Of a stretch of DNA of 39,748 nt, positions 26,394 through 34,989 are shown one piece after another. The stretch is from assembly GCA_016931935.1 (NCBI GenBank), contig JAFGDW010000005.1, positions 1 through 39,748 of the forward strand. Direction: 5' to 3'. Source of the DNA: Candidatus Zhuqueibacterota bacterium. GTDB lineage: Bacteria; Zhuqueibacterota; Zhuqueibacteria; Thermofontimicrobiales; Thiofontviventaceae. Below the pieces are notes generated by a model, which saw nothing but the letters and a program-made list of their open reading frames with translations, was not told the DNA's origin and ran no database searches. The translations under genes were made by a program, and so were the position numbers. Position 1 is the stretch's first letter; each line of letters opens with the position of its first letter.

Positions 26394-27596
26394 ATGGCAA
26401 AACGAGCACGACGTAAACCAACTGTTTCACGAAAGAAATCAACAAAACGATCGTATAGTCGCAGCAGTAAACGGCATTCGGAGTGGAGACACTCGTTTTT
26501 TAGGGTGTTCAAATTGATCATCGCAATCTGCCTTGTCGCATTTGTCATTTATTTGATTGCGAATCAATTTTTGTTTAAATCATCAAAACCATTTGTGCCG
26601 GGCGAGGCAGATAAAACGGAAATCACCCGGGATTCAATGTCGGATATTGAATATCTCGATTACCGTTTGTACAAACTGTTTCAGGAAAGCAATTTGTTGG
26701 AAGGCTGGATTGAACGTTCGGGAAACACAATTAAGGTACGTCTGCCCATCGATTTTTCATCGATTACGCTGGTGCATAGTATTATTACACTTACCAGCGA
26801 TCTTGGAGTTAAATTAATCGATTCACGTGAAGATTTGGCGCAACGGAAATATACGATTGATATCGGTCAAAAGGACAAATCTGTACGTACACTTATCTTA
26901 ACGCAAGAAAGTTCATTGAAACGCCATCGCGGAAAAATTGCGATTATTATTGATGATTTTGGCTACGCCGATAATGATGAAATTGACCGATTGCTTTCAC
27001 TGGATCAGATGATCAATTGCGCGGTAATTCCCGGTTTACCGCGTTCAAAAAAAATGTATGAAAAAATTCTGAGCCATAAAAAAGAAGCGCTCGTTCATAT
27101 GCCTATGGAAGCGAAGGAAGAAAAAGTCGAATATTCTGATTATACGATTTATGCTTCCTATCCCGACGCAGAAATTGCCCGACGGATTGGCAATGCGTTT
27201 GCTGAATATCCTGCTGCACACGGGATGAACAATCATATGGGATCGTTGGCTACCAGTAATGCTCAAGCCATGCAGGCCGTTATGAACGAGGTGAAACGAC
27301 AGGGCAAATTTTTTGTTGATAGCAAGACTGCACCGGAAAGTGTGGCATTTGAAACAGCCCAGAAACTCCACGTGCCATCGGCTGAGCGGGATGTCTTCCT
27401 GGAGCGAAGCCGCGATGAATCGAAGGACTACTTAAAGAAAATGTTACTTGTCGCTGCTAAAATTGCCGAACAAACCGGGAAAGCAGTCATTATCGGTCAT
27501 CCATATAATAACACTATTGATGTGCTGCTTGATGAAATCCCCAAAATGGTACAGGATGGCTATGATTTCGTAGCCGTGTCGGAAATCGTTAAATAA
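26394..27596 (+). CDS. Divergent polysaccharide deacetylase (YibQ-like)
   Basis: A 400-residue protein. A basic N-terminus and one membrane helix (about 40-61) are followed by a periplasmic linker and, from about residue 180, the divergent polysaccharide deacetylase 2 domain (PF04748): KIAIIIDDFGY, INCAVIPGLPRSKKM, ALVHMPMEA, HGMNNHMGSLATSN, FFVDSKTAPESVAFETA and a closing KAVIIGHPYNNT. The acidic and His residues that bind metal in the NodB fold are present in IDDFG and NNHMGS. The substrate of this family is not known; E. coli YibQ lies near the envelope amidase activator envC, which points to cell-wall work. It is operonic with the lipoprotein before it and the small protein after it. Confidence 0.93.
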   Translation: MAKRARRKPTVSRKKSTKRSYSRSSKRHSEWRHSFFRVFKLIIAICLVAFVIYLIANQFLFKSSKPFVPGEADKTEITRDSMSDIEYLDYRLYKLFQESNLLEGWIERSGNTIKVRLPIDFSSITLVHSIITLTSDLGVKLIDSREDLAQRKYTIDIGQKDKSVRTLILTQESSLKRHRGKIAIIIDDFGYADNDEIDRLLSLDQMINCAVIPGLPRSKKMYEKILSHKKEALVHMPMEAKEEKVEYSDYTIYASYPDAEIARRIGNAFAEYPAAHGMNNHMGSLATSNAQAMQAVMNEVKRQGKFFVDSKTAPESVAFETAQKLHVPSAERDVFLERSRDESKDYLKKMLLVAAKIAEQTGKAVIIGHPYNNTIDVLLDEIPKMVQDGYDFVAVSEIVK

Positions 27597-27608
27597 TCGA
27601 GAAGCAAC

Positions 27609-27860
27609 ATGCGCCGATCATTTCGTCTATATGTTTTTTTAGCCTGGCTGTATACCCGTATTCGTTGGGGTATTGAATGGACGCGATTACGCATGCCGGC
27701 GTTGAGACCGGCGGCGGAAATCCATACCATCGCGCATCGTTCTGAGCAACCGGGAAAATGCCGCTGGATTTATGATGAAAATCAATTCACAATCGTCAGC
27801 ACAATATCGGATCAGGATCAGTTCGTAGTGCGTAAGTTAATGACGATTTCTGAAAATTGA
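27609..27860 (+). CDS. Small basic protein of unknown function
   Basis: An 83-residue protein that starts 12 bp after the deacetylase stop, with a GAGAAG site before its ATG. The N-terminus is amphipathic and Arg/Trp-rich (RLYVFLAWLYTRIRWGIEW) and could lie on the membrane; the C-terminus has beta-like RWIYDENQFTIVSTISDQDQ. The close spacing supports a real gene, but I do not recognise the family. Confidence 0.55.
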   Translation: MRRSFRLYVFLAWLYTRIRWGIEWTRLRMPALRPAAEIHTIAHRSEQPGKCRWIYDENQFTIVSTISDQDQFVVRKLMTISEN

Positions 27861-27979
27861 GATATTTTGAGTGTGTTCGGCAAATGAAACATGATGCGAT
27901 TTGAGTTATTCAGTTTGATTATTAAAAGTAATGAACAATCGAAAATTAACATAGTATGAAAATTATAAAGTTATCACAG

Positions 27980-28029
27980 TTCGACTCCACTCACCGTGAG
28001 GATGAAACCTCAGCCTGAGCGAAGTCGAA
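27980..28029. repeat. TTCGACT dispersed repeat, copy 2
   Basis: TTCGACTCCACTCA (27980-27993) and TGAGCGAAGTCGAA (28016-28029) are inverted copies with two mismatches, enclosing a GTGAGGATGAAACCTCAGCC centre that itself folds. It sits between the 27609 operon and the rhomboid gene. Related sequence is at 11600-11690. Confidence 0.6.
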
Positions 28030-28105
28030 GGCTCTTGGCTTAACTGATCATTCACATTAAAATTCAATACATTTATTCTCTTCACTACACAAAACGAGTT
28101 ATTTA

Positions 28106-28927
28106 ATGGCCAATCGAAACATTAAAGCCATTGTATGTCCCAACTGTGGCAAGCTTATAAATGGCGACGCTGAAAGTTGTATGCATTGTGGCATGAAAAA
28201 TCCCGGCGGACGTCGCTGGGAATCGCCTTTCCGGCAATTGTTTAAAGGAAAGCTGGATGTAATTCAAAAGATTACATATTTGTGCATCGGGTTATATGTT
28301 ATAGCGCTTTTACTCGACCCGTCATATATGTTTAAATCATCAGGTTTCTTTGGTTTACTGGCGCCCAGTCCAATGGTGTTGTATCGGTTGGGCGCTGCCG
28401 GAACATACGCAATGGCTGCCGGCAAATGGTGGTCGCTGGTAACAGCAATTTACTTGCATGGCGGGCTGCTGCATATATTATTCAATCTGCTGTGGATTCG
28501 CCAAATTGGGCCCGTTGTTGAAGAACTTTATGGTAGCAGTCGCTTTATGTTGATTTTTACTTATTCCGGGGTACTCGGATTTATCGCGTCGAATTTGTTT
28601 CACGTACCGTTGACGATCGGTGCATCAGGGTCCATATTCGGATTACTTGGTGCGCTTGTATTCTATGGCCGGCATCGTGGCGGCGTGTTTGGAGAGGCGA
28701 TCTTCCGACAGGTTATGACATGGGCGGTAATGCTGTTCATTTTTGGTTTTCTGTTTCCGGGAATAAATAATTACGCACACGGCGGCGGTTTTATCGGAGG
28801 TTACCTGGCTGCCCAACTTCTGGGCTACAATGAACGCAAACACGAAACCCAGGCACATCGGACCGCTTCAACGGTTACCGTGATTGGGACGGTCGTTTGT
28901 TTTGTACTGGCGTTTGTCGTTGGCTAA
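28106..28927 (+). CDS. Rhomboid intramembrane serine protease with N-terminal zinc ribbon
   Basis: A 273-residue membrane protease. The N-terminus holds a short zinc ribbon (CPNCGKLINGDAESCMHCG, two Cys pairs), then six or so membrane helices. The catalytic dyad is present: Ser174 in GASGSIFGLLG and His225 in YAHGGGFIGGY; the L1 loop has the usual WxR-like LWIRQIGPVVEELYGS. Rhomboids cut substrate helices within the membrane; bacterial substrates are mostly unknown. The zinc ribbon fusion is common in FCB rhomboids. No Shine-Dalgarno is obvious. A hairpin follows the gene. Confidence 0.94.
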   Translation: MANRNIKAIVCPNCGKLINGDAESCMHCGMKNPGGRRWESPFRQLFKGKLDVIQKITYLCIGLYVIALLLDPSYMFKSSGFFGLLAPSPMVLYRLGAAGTYAMAAGKWWSLVTAIYLHGGLLHILFNLLWIRQIGPVVEELYGSSRFMLIFTYSGVLGFIASNLFHVPLTIGASGSIFGLLGALVFYGRHRGGVFGEAIFRQVMTWAVMLFIFGFLFPGINNYAHGGGFIGGYLAAQLLGYNERKHETQAHRTASTVTVIGTVVCFVLAFVVG

Positions 28928-28973
28928 CTTCATGAATAGTTTTGTATGAATCCTTAAGTTCTTGATATAACTT

Positions 28974-29003
28974 ACCCGGTTTCGGCAATGAACCGGGTTT
29001 CTA
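28974..29003 (+). terminator. Hairpin after rhomboid gene
   Basis: ACCCGGTT (28974-28981) pairs with AACCGGGT (28991-28998) around a 9-nt loop and is followed by TTCTA. The T-run is short, so termination may be weak. It lies 46 nt after the rhomboid stop and before the glycosidase gene. Confidence 0.55.
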
Positions 29004-29065
29004 ATTGGTTTCTATATTTTCGTTTAAACCATTCTTGACTGATAAATATTGCGGAGGTACCAGGC

Positions 29066-31393
29066 ATGCGTAGCGGGACACTGGTATGGGTAGGTATGTG
29101 TGTAGTGGGATGTCTCATTGCTTCGACAGTTCATGCCAATGAGGAATTATTACGACGGAATGACAAATATTATCTCGGCGGAGGCGACCGCGTTGTTTGG
29201 GCGCCACCATTTCCAGATCATCTAGACAGATTAGGGTTCTGGGATCATGCATGTTTTATGGATTATAAAATCGAGCCGGTGTTTACCATTACTTTACTCG
29301 ACGAATCACTTCAAGAAATAGTACCAAAACTAATCGATCTTACCTGGGTGCCGAGTCATGCCACACATGTATTTCAATTATCGGAGTATTTACAGCTTAC
29401 CGAACAACGCGCGCTGCTTCCAACTGACGTGCTTGTGTCCGATCTGCGCTTCAACAACACCTCAGCGAAATCAAAGACATTGCACGTCATCGTTTGGACA
29501 TGCCAACAATTGAAGCAACCACTCTGCACGAGCAATCCGGAGCAAATTGCCACGATGAATTCGGTGCACTCATTCCGTAATCGTATTTCCTGGGAGAAAA
29601 ATTTCAACGATCAACTCACGGCTGGTGTGGCGCTTGGTTCAAATCGATTTGCCACAGCAGCGATCGTCGACGCCAGCGACGGCAACATTCCCCGACCTGT
29701 CTGGAAACATACTCCGTTTTACGAAAAAATGACCAACGACGGCCTGCCCGATGAAGTGCACTTTAATCCGTATCGACATACCGATGGTTTGCTTTACATG
29801 GCGCTGCACTATATCATCGAAATAAAACCGGGCAGTCAGGAAAATTTCACTGTTTATGCATCCATCCAGTCATCGGAATCATCAGCCATTGATGCGTTTG
29901 ATCTTGCGCCAAAATCGACTAGTCCCGTTGAATTCAATCGGCAGGAATGGGAACGGTTTTTTGCCAATGTCCCGGAATTTCATTGCTCGAATCCGTTCAT
30001 TGAAAAATATTACTATTATCGCTGGTATGGACTGCATATAAATCGGGTGAACACGCACGGGGAATTTAATTTACCGTTTCCGTGCATTTTTGAAGGCGTA
30101 AATGCCGGTTGGTTTCGACACCAAATAAGTAACAGCGCATGGGTTCACATGCTCGAAACCCGCTGGATGCATACACCGGAAATCGCCCAGGGTAGTCTAA
30201 AAAATTTTGTCTACCACCAACGGCCGGATGGTTCGTTTCCCGGAGCGATTATGTCCGGTCGCTCTGAACAACCTGTCGGATTTTATCATGCGAATTGGGG
30301 AGAGGCAATTCGGCAGTTGCATCGAATTCATCCCAATTTTGAATTTTTAAAAGATATTTATCCGGCGTTGGAAAAATATGTCGCGTATTTTGATACGAAA
30401 CGCGATCAGGAAAACTGGCATTTATATGATGTAATCAACCAGTGGGAAACCGGTCAGGAATTTTCCAGCCGCTACCGGTTTGTTGATCCCCATGCCGATG
30501 ATGGTCGGGATTTTCGCATGAAAGGCATCGATGCTACTACGTATATTTACGAACTGCAAACCACGCTGGCCTGGATTGCGAATGAGCTGGGTCAAGGCGA
30601 CGATGTTAAAAAATGGAAGGCTGCCGCGGAACAGACCAGAACAGCCATGCTCTCCCGTATGTGGGATCCGTTCACACGCATATTTACCGATGTCGATCCC
30701 AAAACCGGGAAGCAATCAACTGTTAAAGCTGCGGTCTGTTTTTATCCGTTTCTGACAGACATTGTCCGCAAAGAACATCTGGCTGTGATTAACGACCATT
30801 TACTCAATCCAAATGAATTTTGGAGCACATACCCCATTCCAACGCTTAGCTTCGACGATCCGCTTGCCAATGCGTTTGGTGAATGGAATGATAAACGATT
30901 GAATTGTCCCTGGAATGGCCGGAGTTGGCTGATGACCACCAGCCACGCCTGCGATGCGCTTGCCCGGGTAGCGCTGACAATGGAACCAGCCCTAAAATCC
31001 AAAGCTGCGGACATGCTGAAAAATTATATTTCCATGCTATTTCTCGATGGTGATCTCGAACGTCCATCATCCTATGAGTATTACAATTCGATGAATGGGC
31101 GAGCGCCCTATTTCCGGGGAACCGACGATTACATGCACTCGTGGATCGTCGATCTAATTATTCGCTACGTTGCCGGCCTTCAACCCGGCGATGGTAATCG
31201 GATTATCGTCCAGCCGTTACCAATGGGACTGACAGCGTTTACACTGGATAATGCGATTGTTAAAGGACGCGTAATAAAAATCGTGTGGGAAACGACGTCA
31301 ACCGACCCGGCAGTCAACGGTCTGTTCGTTTATGTTGATGGAAAACTGGCGAGTAAATCGGCGCAATTGACACGGGTAGAAATTAAATTGTAA
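29066..31393 (+). CDS. Exported GH63/MGH-like alpha-toroid glycoside hydrolase
   Basis: A 775-residue protein with a signal peptide (about 1-24) and an N-terminal beta-sandwich-like region (to about 300). The rest is an (alpha/alpha)6-type domain with motifs of the MGH1-like / GH63 group: YRWYGLHINR, FPCIFEGVNAGWFRHQISNSAWVHMLETRWM, NQWETGQEFSSRYRF (likely acid residue), MKGIDATTYIYELQTTLAWIA and FRGTDDYMHSWIVDLI (likely partner acid). GH63-type enzymes hydrolyse alpha-glucosides or mannosylglycerate-type substrates; the exact substrate is not deducible. GGAGG lies 9 nt before the ATG. No carbohydrate operon surrounds it. Confidence 0.85.
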   Translation: MRSGTLVWVGMCVVGCLIASTVHANEELLRRNDKYYLGGGDRVVWAPPFPDHLDRLGFWDHACFMDYKIEPVFTITLLDESLQEIVPKLIDLTWVPSHATHVFQLSEYLQLTEQRALLPTDVLVSDLRFNNTSAKSKTLHVIVWTCQQLKQPLCTSNPEQIATMNSVHSFRNRISWEKNFNDQLTAGVALGSNRFATAAIVDASDGNIPRPVWKHTPFYEKMTNDGLPDEVHFNPYRHTDGLLYMALHYIIEIKPGSQENFTVYASIQSSESSAIDAFDLAPKSTSPVEFNRQEWERFFANVPEFHCSNPFIEKYYYYRWYGLHINRVNTHGEFNLPFPCIFEGVNAGWFRHQISNSAWVHMLETRWMHTPEIAQGSLKNFVYHQRPDGSFPGAIMSGRSEQPVGFYHANWGEAIRQLHRIHPNFEFLKDIYPALEKYVAYFDTKRDQENWHLYDVINQWETGQEFSSRYRFVDPHADDGRDFRMKGIDATTYIYELQTTLAWIANELGQGDDVKKWKAAAEQTRTAMLSRMWDPFTRIFTDVDPKTGKQSTVKAAVCFYPFLTDIVRKEHLAVINDHLLNPNEFWSTYPIPTLSFDDPLANAFGEWNDKRLNCPWNGRSWLMTTSHACDALARVALTMEPALKSKAADMLKNYISMLFLDGDLERPSSYEYYNSMNGRAPYFRGTDDYMHSWIVDLIIRYVAGLQPGDGNRIIVQPLPMGLTAFTLDNAIVKGRVIKIVWETTSTDPAVNGLFVYVDGKLASKSAQLTRVEIKL

Positions 31394-31493
31394 TTCATGT
31401 GCTGTTTAGCAAAATTCAATTTTAGCAAATGAATGAATTCAAAAATTGTATGGAAATTACTGCATATTTTTTTAATAAAAATTAGCGAAAGTT

Positions 31494-31678
31494 GTACCCG
31501 TTCAATAAATTATAAAATTAATGATACAGTATTATCATGCTTTCCCGACACGTCGGGACTCAGCATGAGATGGCGCTGCCACTTCACTCTGAGCCCTTCG
31601 TCAACTCCAGGATATACGCCATCGTAGCGTGAAAGCATACGTACAAATTAAAATTACCATCTTTAATTGAATGGGTAC
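31494..31678. repeat. Composite (nested) palindromic element
   Basis: Outer arms GTACCCGTTCAAT (31494-31506) and ATTGAATGGGTAC (31666-31678) match each other at 12 of 13 positions and resemble the GTATCCATTCAAT arms elsewhere. Inside is a second inverted pair, ATGCTTTC (31537-31544) / GAAAGCAT (31631-31638), with CCCGACACGTCGGG and CTCAGCATGA / TCTGAGCCCTTCGTC pieces of the TTCGACT repeat type. It looks like one repeat inserted in another. It fills most of the 350-bp gap 31394-31743. Confidence 0.6.
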
Positions 31679-31743
31679 CGAAAGTTTGTGTATTTGGTGT
31701 GGTTCATGGTTCACCTTTGTTTATTGATTCCATAGAAAATGAT

Positions 31744-32814
31744 ATGATAAAACGCACTCAATTCATTTTACTTATCTTATTCCTGCTCTCCGGTTTTCAG
31801 GAAACAATCGCTCAAACAACTTCCTACCTTAAAAATCCGCTCATCACAGACGCTATCACGCTTTTTAACCGGGAACAATACGACAGCGCGTTGACAATTT
31901 GCCAGTCCATTATTGATGCCGATTCAACCAATCCGATGGGATATTTTGGTGCAGCCGTCATTTACTACGGAACAATCCGCAATTATTGGACACGTTATTT
32001 TGAAGCTGAATTCGACGGCCTGATAACGATTGGGATTGAAAAATCGGAGCAGATGATCGAAAAATGTCCGAACAATGCTGAAAGCTATTTTATGTACGGC
32101 GCGGGACTCGGATTCCGGGGTATGTACAAAATTAAAAAGGGCGAATGGTTTTCGGCATTCAAAGATGGGTTGAGTGGCTACCGAAATTTAAAAAAAGCTT
32201 ATACGCTCGATGACAAACTATACGATGCGTATTACGGATTGGGTGTGTTTTATTACATGAAAAGTGTGAAAGCAAAAGTGCTGACATTTCTGCGGCTCAT
32301 GAAAGACGAGCGGGAAAAAGGTATCGAATTTATTAAGTTGTCAATTGAGAAGGGAAGGTTCGTTCCGCTGGAAGCCCAGCTCGAATTGATAAAAATTTAT
32401 TATGAGGAAGGCCAGTATGAAACGGCGCTCGCCGAATGTCGAATCATTGAACCGGAATTTCATTTAAACACCGGCTATCAATATGTACTCGCCAACATTC
32501 TTGACAAAAGACAGTTATGGGAGGAAGCATATTCGCGTTATGAAATAGTGATCGACAATATTTTTCGTTCTCCATATCCCAAAAGTAATGCGCTACTGGG
32601 AACGTGTTATTATGGATTAGCAAATGCAGAGTATCATATGGAACAGAACCATAATGCATTAATAAATTGTTATAAAGCAATAGACTATTTTGGTAATTTT
32701 GACCCTGATAAAGAATTTACCAGTTCAATGGTTGATATCGGAGATATTCAAAATGCCACGAAAGATCTGCTAAAGAAACTACAAAAAGCGACCGAAATAA
32801 ATACAGAAAATTAG
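31744..32814 (+). CDS. Exported TPR-repeat protein
   Basis: A 356-residue protein from ATG 31744, chosen because it opens directly with a signal peptide (MIKRTQFILLILFLLSGFQE, cut near TIAQT); an upstream in-frame ATG at 31699 would add 15 residues before the signal. The mature chain is a run of helical repeats (LFNREQYDSALTICQSIIDADS, KAYTLDDKLYDAYYGLGVFYY, YYEEGQYETALAECRIIEPEF, LGTCYYGLANAEYHMEQNH). Such proteins usually act as periplasmic scaffolds; this one resembles FCB TPR proteins of unknown role. No clear operon partner is seen. Confidence 0.82.
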   Translation: MIKRTQFILLILFLLSGFQETIAQTTSYLKNPLITDAITLFNREQYDSALTICQSIIDADSTNPMGYFGAAVIYYGTIRNYWTRYFEAEFDGLITIGIEKSEQMIEKCPNNAESYFMYGAGLGFRGMYKIKKGEWFSAFKDGLSGYRNLKKAYTLDDKLYDAYYGLGVFYYMKSVKAKVLTFLRLMKDEREKGIEFIKLSIEKGRFVPLEAQLELIKIYYEEGQYETALAECRIIEPEFHLNTGYQYVLANILDKRQLWEEAYSRYEIVIDNIFRSPYPKSNALLGTCYYGLANAEYHMEQNHNALINCYKAIDYFGNFDPDKEFTSSMVDIGDIQNATKDLLKKLQKATEINTEN

Positions 32815-32868
32815 AAAAAACATTTGACTATTAAAGAAGAATTTACTATAATTACGGAACAATATTGA

Positions 32869-33111
<243 letters not shown>

Positions 33112-33145
33112 GATTGCATAGCATCAATTTACCAGCAAATTGTTG

Positions 33146-33176
33146 AAAGGGTAGACATTGGATCTACCCTTTTTTA
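33146..33176 (+). terminator. Rho-independent terminator after ferredoxin
   Basis: AAAGGGTAGA (33146-33155) pairs perfectly with TCTACCCTTT (33163-33172) around a 7-nt loop; the downstream stem runs into a T-rich tract TTTTTTATTTTT. It lies 35 nt after the ferredoxin stop and is the clearest terminator in the window. Confidence 0.93.
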
Positions 33177-33180
33177 TTTT

Positions 33181-33499
33181 TCCTATGTTTCAGACAATAC
33201 CTGAAGTCACTAAACAGATGCTAAAGATTGTTAAGGAATCACATCTCACGTCGCGGATGACGTAATTTGATTTAAAATGCAATTGAATAAATCAAACCTA
33301 ATGATTCAGAGAATCCAATTTAGAAATTAAGGCATCACACGTTCCCGCCACATTTTTCGCTTGCTTTTCGCTAATAATTATTTTACATTTAGTTTATAAA
33401 ATTAGCATAACAAACAGAATATTCAGTGGATCAGTATTCTACTAATATTGATTCATCAAACCACTCGACCAATGAGACTATCCTGAAAGGCATATTTTC
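33181..33499. other. Gene-free spacer
   Basis: 319 bp of AT-rich sequence between the ferredoxin terminator and the outer-membrane barrel gene, presumably with the promoter of the latter. No repeat of the window's families and no gene is seen. GAAAGG about 11 nt before 33500 can serve as its ribosome site. Confidence 0.5.
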
Positions 33500-34369
33500 A
33501 TGCGATCTCGAGTTTTGCTCACCGTTGCTATTTGGATACTGTGTACATCACAAGTTCATAGTCAGTTTTTCGATGATGTCCGCGGCTACGTACTTGATAA
33601 AACCGAAAAATATACGCTGGCTGATTTTTTACCAATCAATTTGATTGATCTGCCGACCGCCAACATACTCACTGAAACGAACGTGAAGCCTGTTCGAAGT
33701 TATTATCAAATATCCATGCGAATGTATGAAAATGGTGGTGCGTTGGCCAGCATCAGCGTTGGTCTTACACGCCATTTATTGTTTGGCGCAAGCTACGGCG
33801 GACAAAATATTATCGGTCAGGGTGACATTCGGTGGAACGAATCTCCGGGCGTACATTTGCGTTATCTGCTGTTTACAGAAAAATATACGTTTAAATACCC
33901 GATTCCGGAAATCGCCATTGGATTTAATTCGCAGGGATACGGCGCTTATGATTTTGAACGAAAGCGTTATTATCACAAATCACTGGGATTATACGTCGTC
34001 GTAAGCAAGGATTGGGGATACAAACCGTTAAATATGGGGCTTCATATCGGTATAAATCGTAGCCACGAAGTACAGGATGGTGACAAGGATCTTAATATTT
34101 TTCTTGGTGCTCATGCCATGCTTGAAGATGAATTATCCGTGTTATGGGAATATGATCTTGCAACGAACGATAATAATACCGCCTTTGGCGCCGGCCATGG
34201 TTATATGAACGCTGCAGTTCGCTGGCTTATTCTGAAAAAACTTGCAATTGAATTTTCTGTTAAAAATATTTCACGCAATCGTAAGGATTTGGAAGGCAAC
34301 GTTATTCCATATACTAATCGCGAGTTCAAGGTGTTGTATCGAGTGGACTTCCGTCAGATTGGACAATAA
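33500..34369 (+). CDS. Predicted outer-membrane beta-barrel protein (YjbH-like)
   Basis: A 289-residue protein with a signal peptide (about 1-21, ending VHSQF). The mature part is made of alternating amphipathic beta strands with aromatic girdles (SYYQISMRMYENGGALASISVGL, HLLFGASYGG, HLRYLLFTEKY, LSVLWEYDLATNDNN) and ends in KVLYRVDFRQ, in the style of outer-membrane barrels. PTANILTE and ISVGLTRHLLFGASYGGQNIIG resemble YjbH/PorV-like barrels of FCB bacteria; the family assignment is tentative. Its stop is 2 nt before the next ATG, so it is cotranslated with the CxxCH lipoprotein. Confidence 0.75.
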   Translation: MRSRVLLTVAIWILCTSQVHSQFFDDVRGYVLDKTEKYTLADFLPINLIDLPTANILTETNVKPVRSYYQISMRMYENGGALASISVGLTRHLLFGASYGGQNIIGQGDIRWNESPGVHLRYLLFTEKYTFKYPIPEIAIGFNSQGYGAYDFERKRYYHKSLGLYVVVSKDWGYKPLNMGLHIGINRSHEVQDGDKDLNIFLGAHAMLEDELSVLWEYDLATNDNNTAFGAGHGYMNAAVRWLILKKLAIEFSVKNISRNRKDLEGNVIPYTNREFKVLYRVDFRQIGQ

Positions 34370-34371
34370 TT

Positions 34372-34938
34372 ATGATTCGACACACATTTATCATTATGTT
34401 CGTTATTTGTCTGGCAATTACCATTACCGGCTGCTATACGATGATTTCGCACCCTTCAATCAGTGAATCGTATCACAATGACGATGAATTGCTGGACGAT
34501 CATGTCAATCATATAGATGATTGCGCATCCTGTCATGAAAATCAAACAAAGTATCATCAATACTATACGGATTACTACACATTCCCGGAAGAACAGTACG
34601 ATTTTTATGACTGGGAATTTTATTACGATACGCCCTGGTGGAGTGATCCTTATTACCGGGTGAAAAACAATAATAGTAGCGCGACTCCGTTGCCTCCAAC
34701 ACAACAACGGGATATTTACCGACGCGACCCGAATGCAACGAATCCACCAAGCGTATCAACTACTCCGCCGGCATCGAGCCTGTCTAAATCCGGCTCCGAC
34801 AATGGCAGTGCGACCAAGCCGGTACAACCGGATTCAAATAAACGCACTGTGACGCGACGTGATACCAGTAACGATAATCGTAAAGCAAAAAAATCACCAC
34901 CGAAATCAACTGCTTCAACAGAAAAACAGGAAGACTGA
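34372..34938 (+). CDS. Lipoprotein with a single CxxCH motif and Pro/Ser-rich tail
   Basis: A 188-residue protein. The signal peptide ends in a lipobox ITGC (Cys21). CASCHEN near residue 51 is a lone CxxCH that could bind a c-type haem or a metal; several His and Asp residues precede it. An aromatic stretch (YYTDYYTFPEEQYDFYDWEFYYDTPWW) and a low-complexity Thr/Ser/Pro/Lys tail follow, suggesting a flexible or wall-spanning end. It begins 2 nt after the barrel gene and is followed 51 bp later by the penicillin acylase gene. I do not recognise a family. Confidence 0.75.
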   Translation: MIRHTFIIMFVICLAITITGCYTMISHPSISESYHNDDELLDDHVNHIDDCASCHENQTKYHQYYTDYYTFPEEQYDFYDWEFYYDTPWWSDPYYRVKNNNSSATPLPPTQQRDIYRRDPNATNPPSVSTTPPASSLSKSGSDNGSATKPVQPDSNKRTVTRRDTSNDNRKAKKSPPKSTASTEKQED

Positions 34939-34989
34939 TTTCCCGCTCGTTTTTCCCGAATTTATAAATCTTTCCAGAGGATGTGTTTG

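Noticed and set aside
34372..34938. Reading the CxxCH lipoprotein as a multihaem cytochrome
   Set aside because: Only one CxxCH is present and there is no cytochrome-like context.
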